Source: Promethearchaeota archaeon
Lineage (GTDB): Archaea; Asgardarchaeota; Lokiarchaeia; Sigyniarchaeales; SOKP01
NCBI GenBank assembly: GCA_008080735.1
Contig: SHMW01000039.1
Coordinates: forward strand, 1 to 37,609
Length of the DNA stretch: 37,609 bases
Direction of reading: 5' to 3'
Notes under the pieces: model-generated
The model's database searches: none
Told to the model about the DNA's origin: nothing
Seen by the model: only the letters and a program-made list of their open reading frames with translations
In this document: positions 1 to 7,785 of the stretch, one piece after another
Position numbering within the stretch: position 1 is the stretch's first letter
Layout of the letters: every line of letters starts with the position of its first letter
Translations under genes and position numbers: made by a program

Positions 1-37
1 GATAGATTATTCGAAAAATTCGTGATTTGTAATATTA

Positions 38-66
38 AAATATAAATATTTATATAAATATATATA
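38..66 (+). promoter_or_regulatory. AT-rich promoter region of vapBC
   Basis: A run of overlapping TATA-like sequence (TATAAATA, TTTATATA, TATATATAG) lies 30 to 60 bases ahead of the antitoxin start, the distance expected for an archaeal TATA box. The repetition makes it impossible to choose one box by eye. Nothing else is seen in the first 90 bases. Confidence 0.45.
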
Positions 67-96
67 GTTATAGAAAAATAAAATTTATTATTGAAT

Positions 97-351
97 ATGA
101 CTTCCAAACTAATCTCAGTAAGAGAAGAGATATATAGAAAGCTGAAAAAGCTCAAACAGCATGATGAGAGTTTTTCTGATTTACTTGAGAGACTAATTAA
201 AACAGAAGAAAAGGAACCATTAAAATATTTTGGAATTGCTAAGCACATCCCAGAGGAACTAAAGAAGGAATTTGAAGATGTTATTCTAAGAGCTAAGAAG
301 GAATTTGCAGAGAATACTTCACGCAGATTCAAGGAACTTTGGGGGGAATAA
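97..351 (+). CDS. vapB: VapB-type antitoxin
   Basis: Antitoxin of a type II toxin-antitoxin pair, expected to bind its own promoter and neutralise the PIN-domain toxin encoded next. The protein is 84 residues from the ATG at 97. A TTG six bases upstream is in frame and would add two residues, but ATG is the simpler choice. The N-terminus (KLISVREEIYRKLKKLK, then SFSDLLERL) matches the archaeal VapB / UPF0330 family, in which a short ribbon-helix-like N-terminus is followed by the 'SFSD(V/L)IERL' helix. The lysine- and glutamate-rich C-terminal half would wrap the toxin. The stop codon lies one base before the vapC ATG, so the pair is co-translated. Family assignment is by motif recognition; DNA binding is inferred. 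Confidence 0.8.
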   Translation: MTSKLISVREEIYRKLKKLKQHDESFSDLLERLIKTEEKEPLKYFGIAKHIPEELKKEFEDVILRAKKEFAENTSRRFKELWGE

Positions 352-352
352 A

Positions 353-766
353 ATGATGGTAGTTGACACAACTGTAATTATTGATATATGGCGTGGACGA
401 AATAATGTTAGGAAGTGCTTAGAACAATATTCTGATAATTTGTTCGCCATATCATCAATCACAATTGAAGAAATTTATGATGGACTCGGATATACAAAAA
501 AAGAAAAAGGAGAGAAACTCTATGAGGAAATTAGGGATCAATTTATAAAAATATTACATAATTTTCAGATCATCCCCTTATCTACAGAGATTTTAAAACA
601 AACAGGATTGATTCGGGGAGAACTTAGACGAAACGGTGAGATGCTGGATCTTGCTGATATCATCATAATGGTTACAGCTCAAGAAACTCACGCATCTAAA
701 ATCATCACGAGGAATCCAAAGCATTTCAAGAAGTCTCCAATTCCCATTGAATCCTATAATGTATAG
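353..766 (+). CDS. vapC: VapC-type PIN-domain toxin RNase
   Basis: PIN-domain endoribonuclease toxin of 137 residues, probably cleaving tRNA or rRNA. The first acidic residue sits in MMVVDTTVIID at the very N-terminus. A second acidic site is in the ITIEEIYDGL helix, and the C-terminal metal site is in LDLADIIIMVTAQ, the usual D-x(n)-D-I-x-I-A-A-T-A pattern. The following ITRNPKHF corresponds to the 'TxNxxdF' end of PIN domains. The start is taken at 353, directly after the vapB stop. The frame stays open back to 305, but that stretch overlaps vapB and lies before the conserved N-terminal strand. VapC toxins of this length are common in archaea. The RNA target cannot be read from sequence. 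Confidence 0.87.
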   Translation: MMVVDTTVIIDIWRGRNNVRKCLEQYSDNLFAISSITIEEIYDGLGYTKKEKGEKLYEEIRDQFIKILHNFQIIPLSTEILKQTGLIRGELRRNGEMLDLADIIIMVTAQETHASKIITRNPKHFKKSPIPIESYNV

Positions 767-852
767 AATTTGATTCATTGACACTCGAGGGAGCATCAAG
801 TGAAAAATTTCACTATTTGATGAGAAAAGAAGTTAAACTCGAAGAAAATCAA

Positions 853-1242
853 TCAGCCTGAATTTTGGTTTACAGTTTTTAAATTTTTTGCCCATATTGC
901 TATTCTTTCAAAAATATCCTCCAACCCTTTACTCTTTTTTGTTAATGAATATTCAACTCGTATTGGAATTTCATTAAAGACTTCTCGGCGAATTAATCCA
1001 AGAGCTTCTAATTCTCTTAATCTAGAAGTTATAGTTTTTGGGCTTCCTCCTAATTTTTCTTCAATTTCGTTAAATCGAAGTTTATCATGTATAAGTAATG
1101 CCCTAATGATCGGCATTACGTATTTTTTTCCAAAAAGAGATAACACTTGTTTTACATAACATTCCTCCATACAATTGCTAACATCTTCATGCTTTGAACA
1201 GTGCCATTCTAAAAAATTATCTTTATTTTCTTCATTATCCAT
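853..1242 (-). CDS. HxlR-family redox-type winged-helix regulator
   Basis: Winged-helix transcription regulator of 129 residues. The order CYVKQVLSLFGKKY, MPIIRALLIHDKLRFNEIEEKLGGSPKTITSRLRELEALGLIRRE, then RVEYSLTKKSKGLEDIFERIAIWA is the standard HxlR layout (CPV...L..IGGKW; RF.EL......T.r.Lt.rLreLe..GlV.R; Y.LT..G..L..v...l..W). Cys28 aligns with the conserved N-terminal cysteine that senses quinones, aldehydes or disulfide stress in characterised relatives such as YodB and HypR. Cys15 and Cys24 lie just before it, so three cysteines are clustered. An AGGT site precedes the ATG. It is divergent from the gene at 1371 across 128 bases rich in ATACTT half-sites, so it probably controls the operon at 1371-3639 and itself. 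Confidence 0.88.
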   Translation of the reverse strand: MDNEENKDNFLEWHCSKHEDVSNCMEECYVKQVLSLFGKKYVMPIIRALLIHDKLRFNEIEEKLGGSPKTITSRLRELEALGLIRREVFNEIPIRVEYSLTKKSKGLEDIFERIAIWAKNLKTVNQNSG

Positions 1243-1262
1243 TTTTACTACCTTTTCTTTCT

Positions 1263-1333
1263 ATACTTTATTTTTGGGAAGTTGCTTCAATACTTCATAC
1301 TTGGAAGTTTAAATACTTTAAAAAATTAAGTAT
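1263..1333. promoter_or_regulatory. Repeated ATACTT half-sites, candidate HxlR operator
   Basis: The half-site ATACTT occurs at 1263-1268, 1290-1295, 1297-1302 and 1313-1318, and its reverse complement AAGTAT at 1328-1333. The last two form an inverted repeat ATACTT-N9-AAGTAT. GGAAGTT also occurs twice, at 1277 and 1303. A TATA-like TTTAAATA at 1308-1315 overlaps the array, so a protein bound here would block the promoter of the gene at 1371. HxlR-family proteins bind inverted repeats in such divergent regions. The link to this regulator is inferred from position. Confidence 0.55.
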
Positions 1334-1370
1334 AATAATATTATACAAAATATAAATTTATAGTGATATT

Positions 1371-1514
1371 ATGAGTAAAGAAAAAAGAATTGAACATTTA
1401 GAAGAATGTGAGTGCGATAAACCTGAAATCCGTGCTACTTTCAAGCAAGGCTGTTCAAAAGAACAGATTATAAAATGTCATGGGAAAAAATATCTTGAAA
1501 GTTTAGAAGGATAA
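1371..1514 (+). CDS. Small cysteine protein of 47 residues, function unknown
   Basis: A short open frame begins with ATG at 1371 and encodes MSKEKRIEHLEECECD..., ending in ...KYLESLEG. Four cysteines are present: a CEC pair at 13 and 15, then Cys28 (QGCSKEQ) and Cys36 (IKCHGKKYL). The helical EQIIKCHGKKYLESL segment resembles small archaeal proteins with a 'seeIikkyGkkYle' helix. A metal or Fe-S site, or a thiol role beside the redox-type HxlR regulator, is possible. The frame is supported by its position 128 bases from the divergent regulator, by the TATA-like box upstream, and by tight spacing (21-30 bases) to the cupin gene. The family is not recognised, so no function is assigned. Confidence 0.6.
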   Translation: MSKEKRIEHLEECECDKPEIRATFKQGCSKEQIIKCHGKKYLESLEG

Positions 1515-1544
1515 TCTTATTCCAATATCAGGTATGTGAAAAAA

Positions 1545-1853
1545 ATGAAAAAATTTGAAAATCTGATTGATAGTGAGGGCTCAGTAGAGGGAAAAATAAA
1601 TAAAATAGATATTATTAAAGAAAGAAATATCAAAATAGCTATAATAAAAATAGCAAAAGATCAAGAAATAGTTCCTCATCCTGAAAACTATGCAGTATTT
1701 TTTTTTATTATCCAAGGATCGGCTATTTTTACGACAGGAAATGGTACATATAAAATTATAAAAAATAAAGCAATTTATTACGATCCTAATGAAATAAGAG
1801 GTATAAAACCTCTTGAAGATTCAATACTTTTAGGAATTCAAATCTTTGATTAA
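1545..1853 (+). CDS. Small cupin-domain protein
   Basis: A 102-residue protein that is mostly one small beta-barrel. AIIKIAKDQEIVPHPENYAVFFFIIQGSAIFTTGNGTYKIIKNKAIYYDPNEIRGIKPLEDSILLGIQIF follows the cupin pattern: 'vphH.....v.yVl.G...........l..gd.v..p.......e.....l'. The usual two-histidine motif is weak: only His51 (VPHPEN) is in place, so metal binding is uncertain. An in-frame GTG at 1536 would add three residues. The ATG at 1545 fits better because the AGGT at 1530 would then be about 11 bases upstream. Lying between the small Cys protein and the ABC exporter, it may be a sensor or stabilising partner. No reaction can be assigned. Confidence 0.65.
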   Translation: MKKFENLIDSEGSVEGKINKIDIIKERNIKIAIIKIAKDQEIVPHPENYAVFFFIIQGSAIFTTGNGTYKIIKNKAIYYDPNEIRGIKPLEDSILLGIQIFD

Positions 1854-1891
1854 TGATAAATAAATTTAAAACCATTTAATATTAGTAATTG

Positions 1892-2851
1892 ATGATGAGT
1901 AAAGCACAAAGTGCAATTAAAGCCTCAAATCTATTTAAGAGATTTGGAGATCTAATTGCAGTTAATAATATATCGTTTGAAATTTTTGAAGGTGAGATTG
2001 TTGGAATTTTAGGACCAAATGGCGCAGGAAAAACGACTACAATCCGTATAATTACAGGTCTTTTTGAATCGGAAGATAATACAGACATTTCCATTTTTAA
2101 TCAAAATCTACGAAAAAACCTTGAGTTATGTAAATCTAAGTTTGGTATTGTTCCCGAAATAAGTAATGCTTTTCGAGATTTTACTGTGTGGGAGAATTTA
2201 TTATTTACAGGAAGAATTTATGGTCTCTCAAAGCAAGAAGTTGAATCCCGTGCTAACCTTTTATTACATCAATACGATCTTTATGATAGGATAAAAACTA
2301 AAACAAAAACCCTCTCAAAAGGCTTACAGCAAAGGTTAAATTTTTGTTTAGCTCTATTACACGACCCGCCCATATTAATTCTTGATGAGCCAACAAGCGG
2401 ATTAGATCCAATTTCCGTCTCCATTATGAGAAAAAGAATTCTACAGATGAAAGAAGAGGGAAAAACAATATTAATTACCACACATGATATGCAAGAGGCT
2501 CAAAATCTCTGCGATAGAGTTTTAATTATGAACAAAGGAAAAATTATTACAGATGCGGACCCAGATACACTTAGGAGAAATTTCAAACAAAAATCTACTA
2601 TTCGCTTTCAACTCGTCAATAATATCTCATCGCCCCAATTGAAAACATTAAAGGAAGAGTTCGGAATTAAACAAGAAAAGAGTGGGTATTATAGTTTTTT
2701 AAGTGATAATCCGATTCAGGACATCTCTTCATTATCTCATATTATATCACATTCTGATATAGACATTGAAAATCTTACAATTAAAGAAGTCTCTCTGGAA
2801 GATGTTTTTATTGATTTAATTAACAAAACTAAACAAGAGGAAGTAAAATGA
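1892..2851 (+). CDS. ABC transporter ATP-binding protein
   Basis: ATPase subunit of an ABC-2 type exporter, 319 residues. The Walker A motif is GPNGAGKTT near residue 42-50, the signature is LSKGLQQR near 143, Walker B is ILILDEPTSGLDP, and the switch histidine is in ITTHDMQEA. The C-terminal 90 residues (after RVLIMNKGKI) form the accessory domain typical of drug- and antibiotic-export ATPases (DrrA/CcmA-like). The start could be either of two consecutive ATGs at 1892 and 1895; a TTG also lies at 1889. Its stop overlaps the permease start by four bases (ATGA), so translation is coupled. The HxlR regulator upstream suggests export of a toxic or redox-active compound; the substrate is unknown. 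Confidence 0.9.
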   Translation: MMSKAQSAIKASNLFKRFGDLIAVNNISFEIFEGEIVGILGPNGAGKTTTIRIITGLFESEDNTDISIFNQNLRKNLELCKSKFGIVPEISNAFRDFTVWENLLFTGRIYGLSKQEVESRANLLLHQYDLYDRIKTKTKTLSKGLQQRLNFCLALLHDPPILILDEPTSGLDPISVSIMRKRILQMKEEGKTILITTHDMQEAQNLCDRVLIMNKGKIITDADPDTLRRNFKQKSTIRFQLVNNISSPQLKTLKEEFGIKQEKSGYYSFLSDNPIQDISSLSHIISHSDIDIENLTIKEVSLEDVFIDLINKTKQEEVK

Positions 2852-3639
2852 TTAATGAAAAATTAGTAATCGTGTGGGTATTGTGCAAAAAGAATATCTC
2901 TCTCTATATTAAAAGAGGACCAGTATTAATATTTGGCCTTATGTTTCCTTTCTTTATAACACTTTCATGGGTAATTGGCAGAGATCTCTCGACTATTCAA
3001 ATATTTATCGGAATTGTTGCTATGACTGCTTTTTTTACATCAACAGCGATAAGTCCTGTTGTGTTACCTCAAGAAACACGAGAAAAATCCTTAGAGAGAC
3101 AATTGTATTATCCTATTTCGATTTATCAAGTTCTTTTAGGGATATTAATTGCCTCGTTCTTATATTCCTTAGTCATAACTATTATTATTACAACATGCTT
3201 CATCTTTATTCTTTCAATCTCTTTCCTCTCAATAGTTCAGATTGTTATTATGGTTATTGGAATTGTGTCTATAACTTTATTTGGGTCATTATTAGGTTTA
3301 CTCCTTTCTGGTATTCCTAGTGATATGACATCTGATATTATGGTAGTGAGTAATCTCATCAAATTTCCTTTAGTTTTCATCAGTGGTATTTTTGTTCCAC
3401 TTAGTTTGGCTCCTTTCAGCCTCCTGGTCTTATCTCTATTCTCACCCTTAACATATTTCACAGATTTAATGAGATTTTGTACCGCCAATAATCCGTTTTT
3501 TAATCTTGAGTTGGATATATTCATATTAGTATTATGGATAATTATTCTATTAATAGCTAATGTGGTTTTTCATAGAAGAACGATGCCTAAACGATTTTCA
3601 GAAGGAAATGGAACTCAAAAAAAATCTAAGAAAAAATGA
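2848..3639 (+). CDS. ABC-2 type transporter permease
   Basis: Membrane subunit partnering the preceding ATPase, 263 residues. About six hydrophobic segments are visible: VLIFGLMFPFFITLSWVIG, FIGIVAMTAFFTSTAI, VLLGILIASFLYSLVITIIITTCFIFILSI (long, possibly two), IVIMVIGIVSITLFGSLLGLLLSG, a segment around LVFISGIFVPLSLAPFSLLVLSLFSPLTY, and FILVLWIIILLIANVVF near the end. The conserved ABC-2 element with 'pl.fiSG.f.Pl....l....... .Pltyftd..R' is present at about residues 175-210. The tail is short, basic and cytoplasmic. It overlaps the ATPase gene by four bases and ends the operon starting at 1371. The substrate cannot be inferred beyond export. Confidence 0.86.
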   Translation: MINEKLVIVWVLCKKNISLYIKRGPVLIFGLMFPFFITLSWVIGRDLSTIQIFIGIVAMTAFFTSTAISPVVLPQETREKSLERQLYYPISIYQVLLGILIASFLYSLVITIIITTCFIFILSISFLSIVQIVIMVIGIVSITLFGSLLGLLLSGIPSDMTSDIMVVSNLIKFPLVFISGIFVPLSLAPFSLLVLSLFSPLTYFTDLMRFCTANNPFFNLELDIFILVLWIIILLIANVVFHRRTMPKRFSEGNGTQKKSKKK

Positions 3640-3702
3640 AAAAATAAATCGTCATTTGAATTAGATGAGTATAATAAACTGCGCTCCAATCAAAAAGAAA
3701 AA

Positions 3703-3732
3703 AAATTATTCTTATATCGATAAGAATAATTT
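3703..3732. terminator. 13-bp perfect inverted repeat between convergent genes
   Basis: AAATTATTCTTAT at 3703-3715 is followed by a 4-base spacer (ATCG) and its exact reverse complement at 3720-3732. It lies in the 169-base space between the converging permease and sulfatase genes, so it could fold in transcripts from either side. Archaeal termination normally depends on T-tracts rather than hairpins, and this stem is A/T-rich, so it may instead be an RNA-end stabiliser or a small mobile-element remnant. Confidence 0.5.
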
Positions 3733-3808
3733 ATCCCAATAGAATAAGCGATTAATTGCTTTAATTAAAGAAAAAGGTTAAAATAATATTTATAGGTAAT
3801 TTAATTCA

Positions 3809-5317
3809 TTAGGTCAGAGATTCTCTCTTAGGATATCTGGCTTGCGCTTTTAAATTCTCTTGTAAGAGCTTATAAACCAAATCTTTCCGGATTTCCTTCT
3901 CAGTATCCCATAAATTATTCAATTCATGGGGATCTGCTCGCATATCGTAAAGATCTCCCTTATCAAACCCTTCATACACCGTCAATTTATATTTTTCGGT
4001 GATTAAATGCCTTATTCTTATTTGGATATTCGTAACCTCCTCATCTTCCTCAATCAAACAGTAGTCTCGAATTTTTTTATTTGGATCCTGTAAAATTTCG
4101 GAGGCATTATATCCTTGCATATCCGGAGGGTGATGGCGTTCCTTAATATTTAGAAGATTAAGCATTGTGATTGGTATATCGATTGAACTAATTAATGAAT
4201 CGGTTTGAGCTTTTTGTGTGAGACCTGGAACTTTCCAAATTAATGGAACTTTTAATATACCCTTATATGGTGAGGGACCTTTCAATAATAGCCCATGGTC
4301 CCCAGCTAAATCACCATGATCACTTGTATAAATAATCATTGTATTGTCATCTAAGCCTAGTTTACTCAGTGTTGCTAATATTTCTCCTACGCTATGATCG
4401 ATCATCGAAATGGACCCATAAGTCAAAGCAAGAAAGCGTTTCACTTCTTCCTCAGAAGATTCTCTTAATAATGCCCCTCTAAATATCGGATCTTTTAGAT
4501 ATTTTCCAAGAAATTCATGAACATACAAATTTTCTTTATCATCAAAACTCGGTGGTAACTCAATTTCAGCTTGATCATACATATCATAATATTTCCCTGG
4601 AGGACATACGGGATGATGGGGATCGGGAAAAGAGCAATGAAGGAAAAAGGGTTTATCTCCAAATATACCTTTCTTGTAGTTTTCAAAGAAATCGATCGTC
4701 CGTTCTTTTACATAGTTAGTCGGATACAATTCCTCCGGTAATGAGGTCTCATACATTAGATTCTCGAAAAAGCATGTAAATCGTTTTTTAATTTCTATCA
4801 CATGCTCAGGGGAGCGTTCTTCTAACCAGTCAAGATAATGACCTGCTACTAGATCTCCATGTCCTAAGGTGAGTTCTACATCCTCAAATCCATAATACGG
4901 CTTTTCAAATCGCTTTTTCTTTTTTTCCACCGTTGCTGGTCTAATCCACTCGGAGATCATTTCTGCAGATTCGGAGGATCGTTTATAGGGAGGAAAATTA
5001 AATTGATAATGGGTTTTTCCTATAGATTTTGTATACCATCCTCTTTCTCGTAAAGTTTCTGCGATTGTAGGTACATTTTCGGGAAGATTTATGCCGTTGC
5101 TTCTTACTCCATGTGCATTGGGGTATAATCCAGTTAATAGAGTAGCCCTGTTGGGCATACACATCGGGTTCGTACAATAGGCATTGGTGAAGCGCACCCC
5201 TTCCTCGGCAATCCTATCTATATTTGGTGTTTGTAATCTTGCATTCCCATAACATCCTAAATGATCCGCTCTCTGTTGATCGGTAATCATAAAAAGTACA
5301 TTCATTTTTTTACTCAT
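3809..5317 (-). CDS. Type I (formylglycine) sulfatase
   Basis: Alkaline-phosphatase-fold sulfatase of 502 residues that would hydrolyse a sulfate ester in the cytoplasm; no signal peptide is seen. The N-terminal metal site is in MITDQQRADHLGCYG (Asp13, Gln14). The active-site motif CMPNRATLLTG starts at Cys53 and fits C-x-P-x-R-x(4)-TG, so Cys53 should be oxidised to formylglycine. The second metal/sulfate site is in IIYTSDHGDLAGDHG, and a C-terminal DLYDMRADPHELNNL segment is typical of the family. The fourth position is Asn rather than Ser or Ala, shared with the paralogue at 14292. A GGTGG ribosome-binding site overlaps the end of the MFS gene 12 bases upstream. Phosphonate or phosphate monoester hydrolysis is an alternative activity in this superfamily. 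Confidence 0.9.
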   Translation of the reverse strand: MSKKMNVLFMITDQQRADHLGCYGNARLQTPNIDRIAEEGVRFTNAYCTNPMCMPNRATLLTGLYPNAHGVRSNGINLPENVPTIAETLRERGWYTKSIGKTHYQFNFPPYKRSSESAEMISEWIRPATVEKKKKRFEKPYYGFEDVELTLGHGDLVAGHYLDWLEERSPEHVIEIKKRFTCFFENLMYETSLPEELYPTNYVKERTIDFFENYKKGIFGDKPFFLHCSFPDPHHPVCPPGKYYDMYDQAEIELPPSFDDKENLYVHEFLGKYLKDPIFRGALLRESSEEEVKRFLALTYGSISMIDHSVGEILATLSKLGLDDNTMIIYTSDHGDLAGDHGLLLKGPSPYKGILKVPLIWKVPGLTQKAQTDSLISSIDIPITMLNLLNIKERHHPPDMQGYNASEILQDPNKKIRDYCLIEEDEEVTNIQIRIRHLITEKYKLTVYEGFDKGDLYDMRADPHELNNLWDTEKEIRKDLVYKLLQENLKAQARYPKRESLT

Positions 5318-5329
5318 TTTGATCCACCA

Positions 5330-6628
5330 TTATGTTTTTAGTCTTGAGATATCTCTCATATCCACTTTTTTCGTTTCTTTAAGGTATTTATATATGAGCG
5401 GAACGATTATTATTCCAAAGAGACCTAATATAACAAACGAAATACTCAAGTTGGAAATATAAGTCATAAGCGCTGTGGAAAGAAATCCAATAGTTATTCC
5501 GAATGCCCCGAAAAATGACTTCAATCCACTTCCGGTACCCCGAGACTCGGTGGGTACTAATTCCATAACAACAATGCTCAGAGTAATCCAACCCCCCCAA
5601 TACCCAAATTCAGACATCCCTACGAATAAAGAAGTAAGGGGAAATGTTAATATTGGTTGGAATGCAACGATCGCAAACATTATTCGGGCGATGGGGATTA
5701 AAATTGAAAAGATGTAAAGCAAGGGAATTCTGCCAAATTTATCTGCAAGTACTCCGATTAGAATAACCGCCAAGTAGACCGCAATCACACCTATAAGCAT
5801 TAATAGGCTTATTTCTTGTTGATTTAAGTAGGAGCTAGAGGAAACGGCTTCTTCTACTAAATTCCGAAAAACCGAATTCATACCTAAAATCACGCTTATA
5901 ACTAAACAGACTATTATTTCTGTGCGATTTTCAGATTTAAAAAGTCCTGACACATTTTCTTTCAGACTGATTATTCTCTGTTTTGAGTCTAAATCGTCTT
6001 TCATATCGGTATATATTTTGGGGTCTTTCAGAGTAAACACGATTAGCAATCCTAAAGGAACTCCAAAAATAATCACTAACCATGTAATTCCCCGCCAATT
6101 AGAAGTGGTCTCGGTGATAAATCTAGACCGTACGATAGGAGCAAGAATCGCTCCAATTAGACCAAAAATTAGAATAATATTAGTCCAGAAGGCTCTTTTC
6201 TCTCGAGGTGATTCTTCGCCTATATATATCATCCATACATCCGAGCGAGTGAAAAACCATAAAAAGAGGAGATATATCGTGAAATCTATAATACTCACGG
6301 AGAAGTTTATTAATAGTGCGACTAAAACCATTCCAAAAACCGTGATAGCTAACATCGTTTTTCTTCCTATTTTATCAGAAAGATAGGTATTAAATGCACA
6401 AAAATACATACCCACCGAAGCCAAAGCTGTCACAAACGCAAAGATAGAAGCACCGATATTTTCTGGAAATCCATACAGAAATTCGTCAATAATGCTTGAA
6501 GGCACTAAGGTTGGAAATGAAGTGCTGTAGGAATCTATTACTTGAACGAAAATTAGAACAAATATCGAATAGAGGAAATATTTCCGATTTGAAGAAGGTG
6601 ACTCATCAACTACCATTTTTTGATTCAT
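5330..6628 (-). CDS. MFS transporter, sugar-porter/aromatic-acid-like
   Basis: Major facilitator superfamily transporter of 432 residues with about 12 hydrophobic segments. Segment 1 is YFLYSIFVLIFVQVIDSY. The loop-2 motif is YLSDKIGRKTMLAITVFG (G-x-x-x-D-x-x-G-R-K/R type) and the repeat in the second half is GVLADKFGRIPLLYIFS. A central hydrophilic loop (KDDLDSKQRIISLKENVSGLFKSENRTE, split across about residues 210-240) separates the halves. The sequence PTESRGTGSGLKSFFGAFGITIG resembles sugar- and metabolite-H+ symporters. A strong AAGGAGTGAT site precedes the ATG. Lying 12 bases from the sulfatase and 49 from DUF169, it is the likely importer (or exporter of the desulfated product). The substrate is inferred from context only. 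Confidence 0.87.
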   Translation of the reverse strand: MNQKMVVDESPSSNRKYFLYSIFVLIFVQVIDSYSTSFPTLVPSSIIDEFLYGFPENIGASIFAFVTALASVGMYFCAFNTYLSDKIGRKTMLAITVFGMVLVALLINFSVSIIDFTIYLLFLWFFTRSDVWMIYIGEESPREKRAFWTNIILIFGLIGAILAPIVRSRFITETTSNWRGITWLVIIFGVPLGLLIVFTLKDPKIYTDMKDDLDSKQRIISLKENVSGLFKSENRTEIIVCLVISVILGMNSVFRNLVEEAVSSSSYLNQQEISLLMLIGVIAVYLAVILIGVLADKFGRIPLLYIFSILIPIARIMFAIVAFQPILTFPLTSLFVGMSEFGYWGGWITLSIVVMELVPTESRGTGSGLKSFFGAFGITIGFLSTALMTYISNLSISFVILGLFGIIIVPLIYKYLKETKKVDMRDISRLKT

Positions 6629-6677
6629 ATGTAATCACTCCTTATATTATTTTATTAATTTTTTATATTGTGAAAAA

Positions 6678-7526
6678 TTATGAATTTGCTTTCCTCTCTG
6701 CTTCTCTCTCTTGTTTTTTCACCTTTCTCTTTAGAAAATTCCACGCTGGTGGTCCAAATCCTTTAGGAATACTTCCTATGAAAAATCGTGATGGTTGTCG
6801 CATATTGAATTGCTCCCCTGATTTGAAAAGATTATCATTTACATAGGAGATTAGTTTGCTGGGCATTCCTATTGCCATTTCTTCTTCCTTAGTTAGAGCA
6901 AGAGTTCTATCACCAGTCCCAGGGAGAACTACTTCTGGTTTTTCAGTGAGAAAGGGTATCAGCACACCCTTTAGACAAGACTCTCCAAATCCTATGAATG
7001 AAGAATTTACCAAATATTTTCCCTCATAACTTAATGCTTGAACTATATGAGTCATCTGACTGGGATCTCCATAAATAAGAATGACATCAGGTTGAATAAT
7101 GGTTCTTGGTAGGGGAGACGAGATAAATCCTACATGATCTTTAATCTTGGAATAATTTTCTTTATTTGATAATGCGGCATACTGAGATTGTACAGATAGT
7201 TCTGCCTTCGCATCTTTATGATATCCAGAAATTATTTGAGATTTAATAATATCTTTAGGGGATACTTTTTTCCACTGATGGACTAATGAACTTGTTATAC
7301 ATGCATTATCCTCGTACGTCATCGCAACGTGAGCACCCCAACGTCGTGCCATGGTAAAGGATTGACATAATGTAATATTCTGACCTATTTTGGACGGTCT
7401 CTGTGCCTTTTCGGGGATTTCAACATAATCTTTGATGAATTTTATAGCAATGGGATAAGTTAATAATCTGAGCTTTTCATAGACTTTTTGTCCAATATTT
7501 CTAAACTCGTCAATAATTTTCGACAT
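6678..7526 (-). CDS. DUF169 family protein (first copy)
   Basis: A 282-residue cytoplasmic protein of the uncharacterised DUF169 (COG2043) family. Recognition rests on the N-terminal LLTYPIAIKF (usual 'p.aIk..'), LCQSFTMARRWG, the GDPSQMTHIVQAL region, SSFIGFGESCLKG, and VVLPGTGDRTLAL near residue 205. Three cysteines (54, 76, 184) occupy the same places as in the paralogue at 11261 (56, 78, 186). The C-terminus is strongly basic (KRKVKKQEREAERKANS). It heads the minus arm of the divergent cluster (DUF169 - MFS - sulfatase). The family has no settled function that I know of. The cysteine pattern would suit an Fe-S cluster, but this is inference. Confidence 0.82.
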   Translation of the reverse strand: MSKIIDEFRNIGQKVYEKLRLLTYPIAIKFIKDYVEIPEKAQRPSKIGQNITLCQSFTMARRWGAHVAMTYEDNACITSSLVHQWKKVSPKDIIKSQIISGYHKDAKAELSVQSQYAALSNKENYSKIKDHVGFISSPLPRTIIQPDVILIYGDPSQMTHIVQALSYEGKYLVNSSFIGFGESCLKGVLIPFLTEKPEVVLPGTGDRTLALTKEEEMAIGMPSKLISYVNDNLFKSGEQFNMRQPSRFFIGSIPKGFGPPAWNFLKRKVKKQEREAERKANS

Positions 7527-7785
7527 TATTTACCCTTTTTTCTATTTTAATTATAAATTATTTCGAAGAAATTAGTTTATAAACCATTTGATGATATTTT
7601 TCAATTATATTTATATTTCTAATCTTTCACAATAAACAAAAAATTTTATAAAACTATATTTCATCTTATTATTTATAAATGTTTTCACTTTTGATTCTCA
7701 CTAATGTAAAGATATATATATAAAAAAAAATCCATAACATATTGTAGAAATAATTATGTAATAAACCGAAATAGTTCCGATTAAA
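7527..7785. promoter_or_regulatory. Divergent promoter region of the sulfatase/RdhA-like cluster
   Basis: A 259-base AT-rich gap separates the two arms of the cluster. The best plus-strand TATA box is ATATATATATA at 7712-7722, about 70 bases before the gene at 7786. For the minus arm, the palindrome GTTTATAAAC at 7575-7584 lies about 50 bases upstream of the DUF169 start and suits a TATA box. A second palindrome, ATTTATAAAT, is at 7671-7680. No clear operator or RNA structure was seen. Confidence 0.5.

Noticed and set aside
305..352. Upstream extension of the VapC frame
   Set aside because: It overlaps the antitoxin gene and adds 16 residues before the conserved PIN N-terminal strand; ATG at 353 fits the family.
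5922..6386. 154-codon plus-strand frame opposite the MFS gene
   Set aside because: The transporter on the minus strand has clear family motifs; this frame has none.
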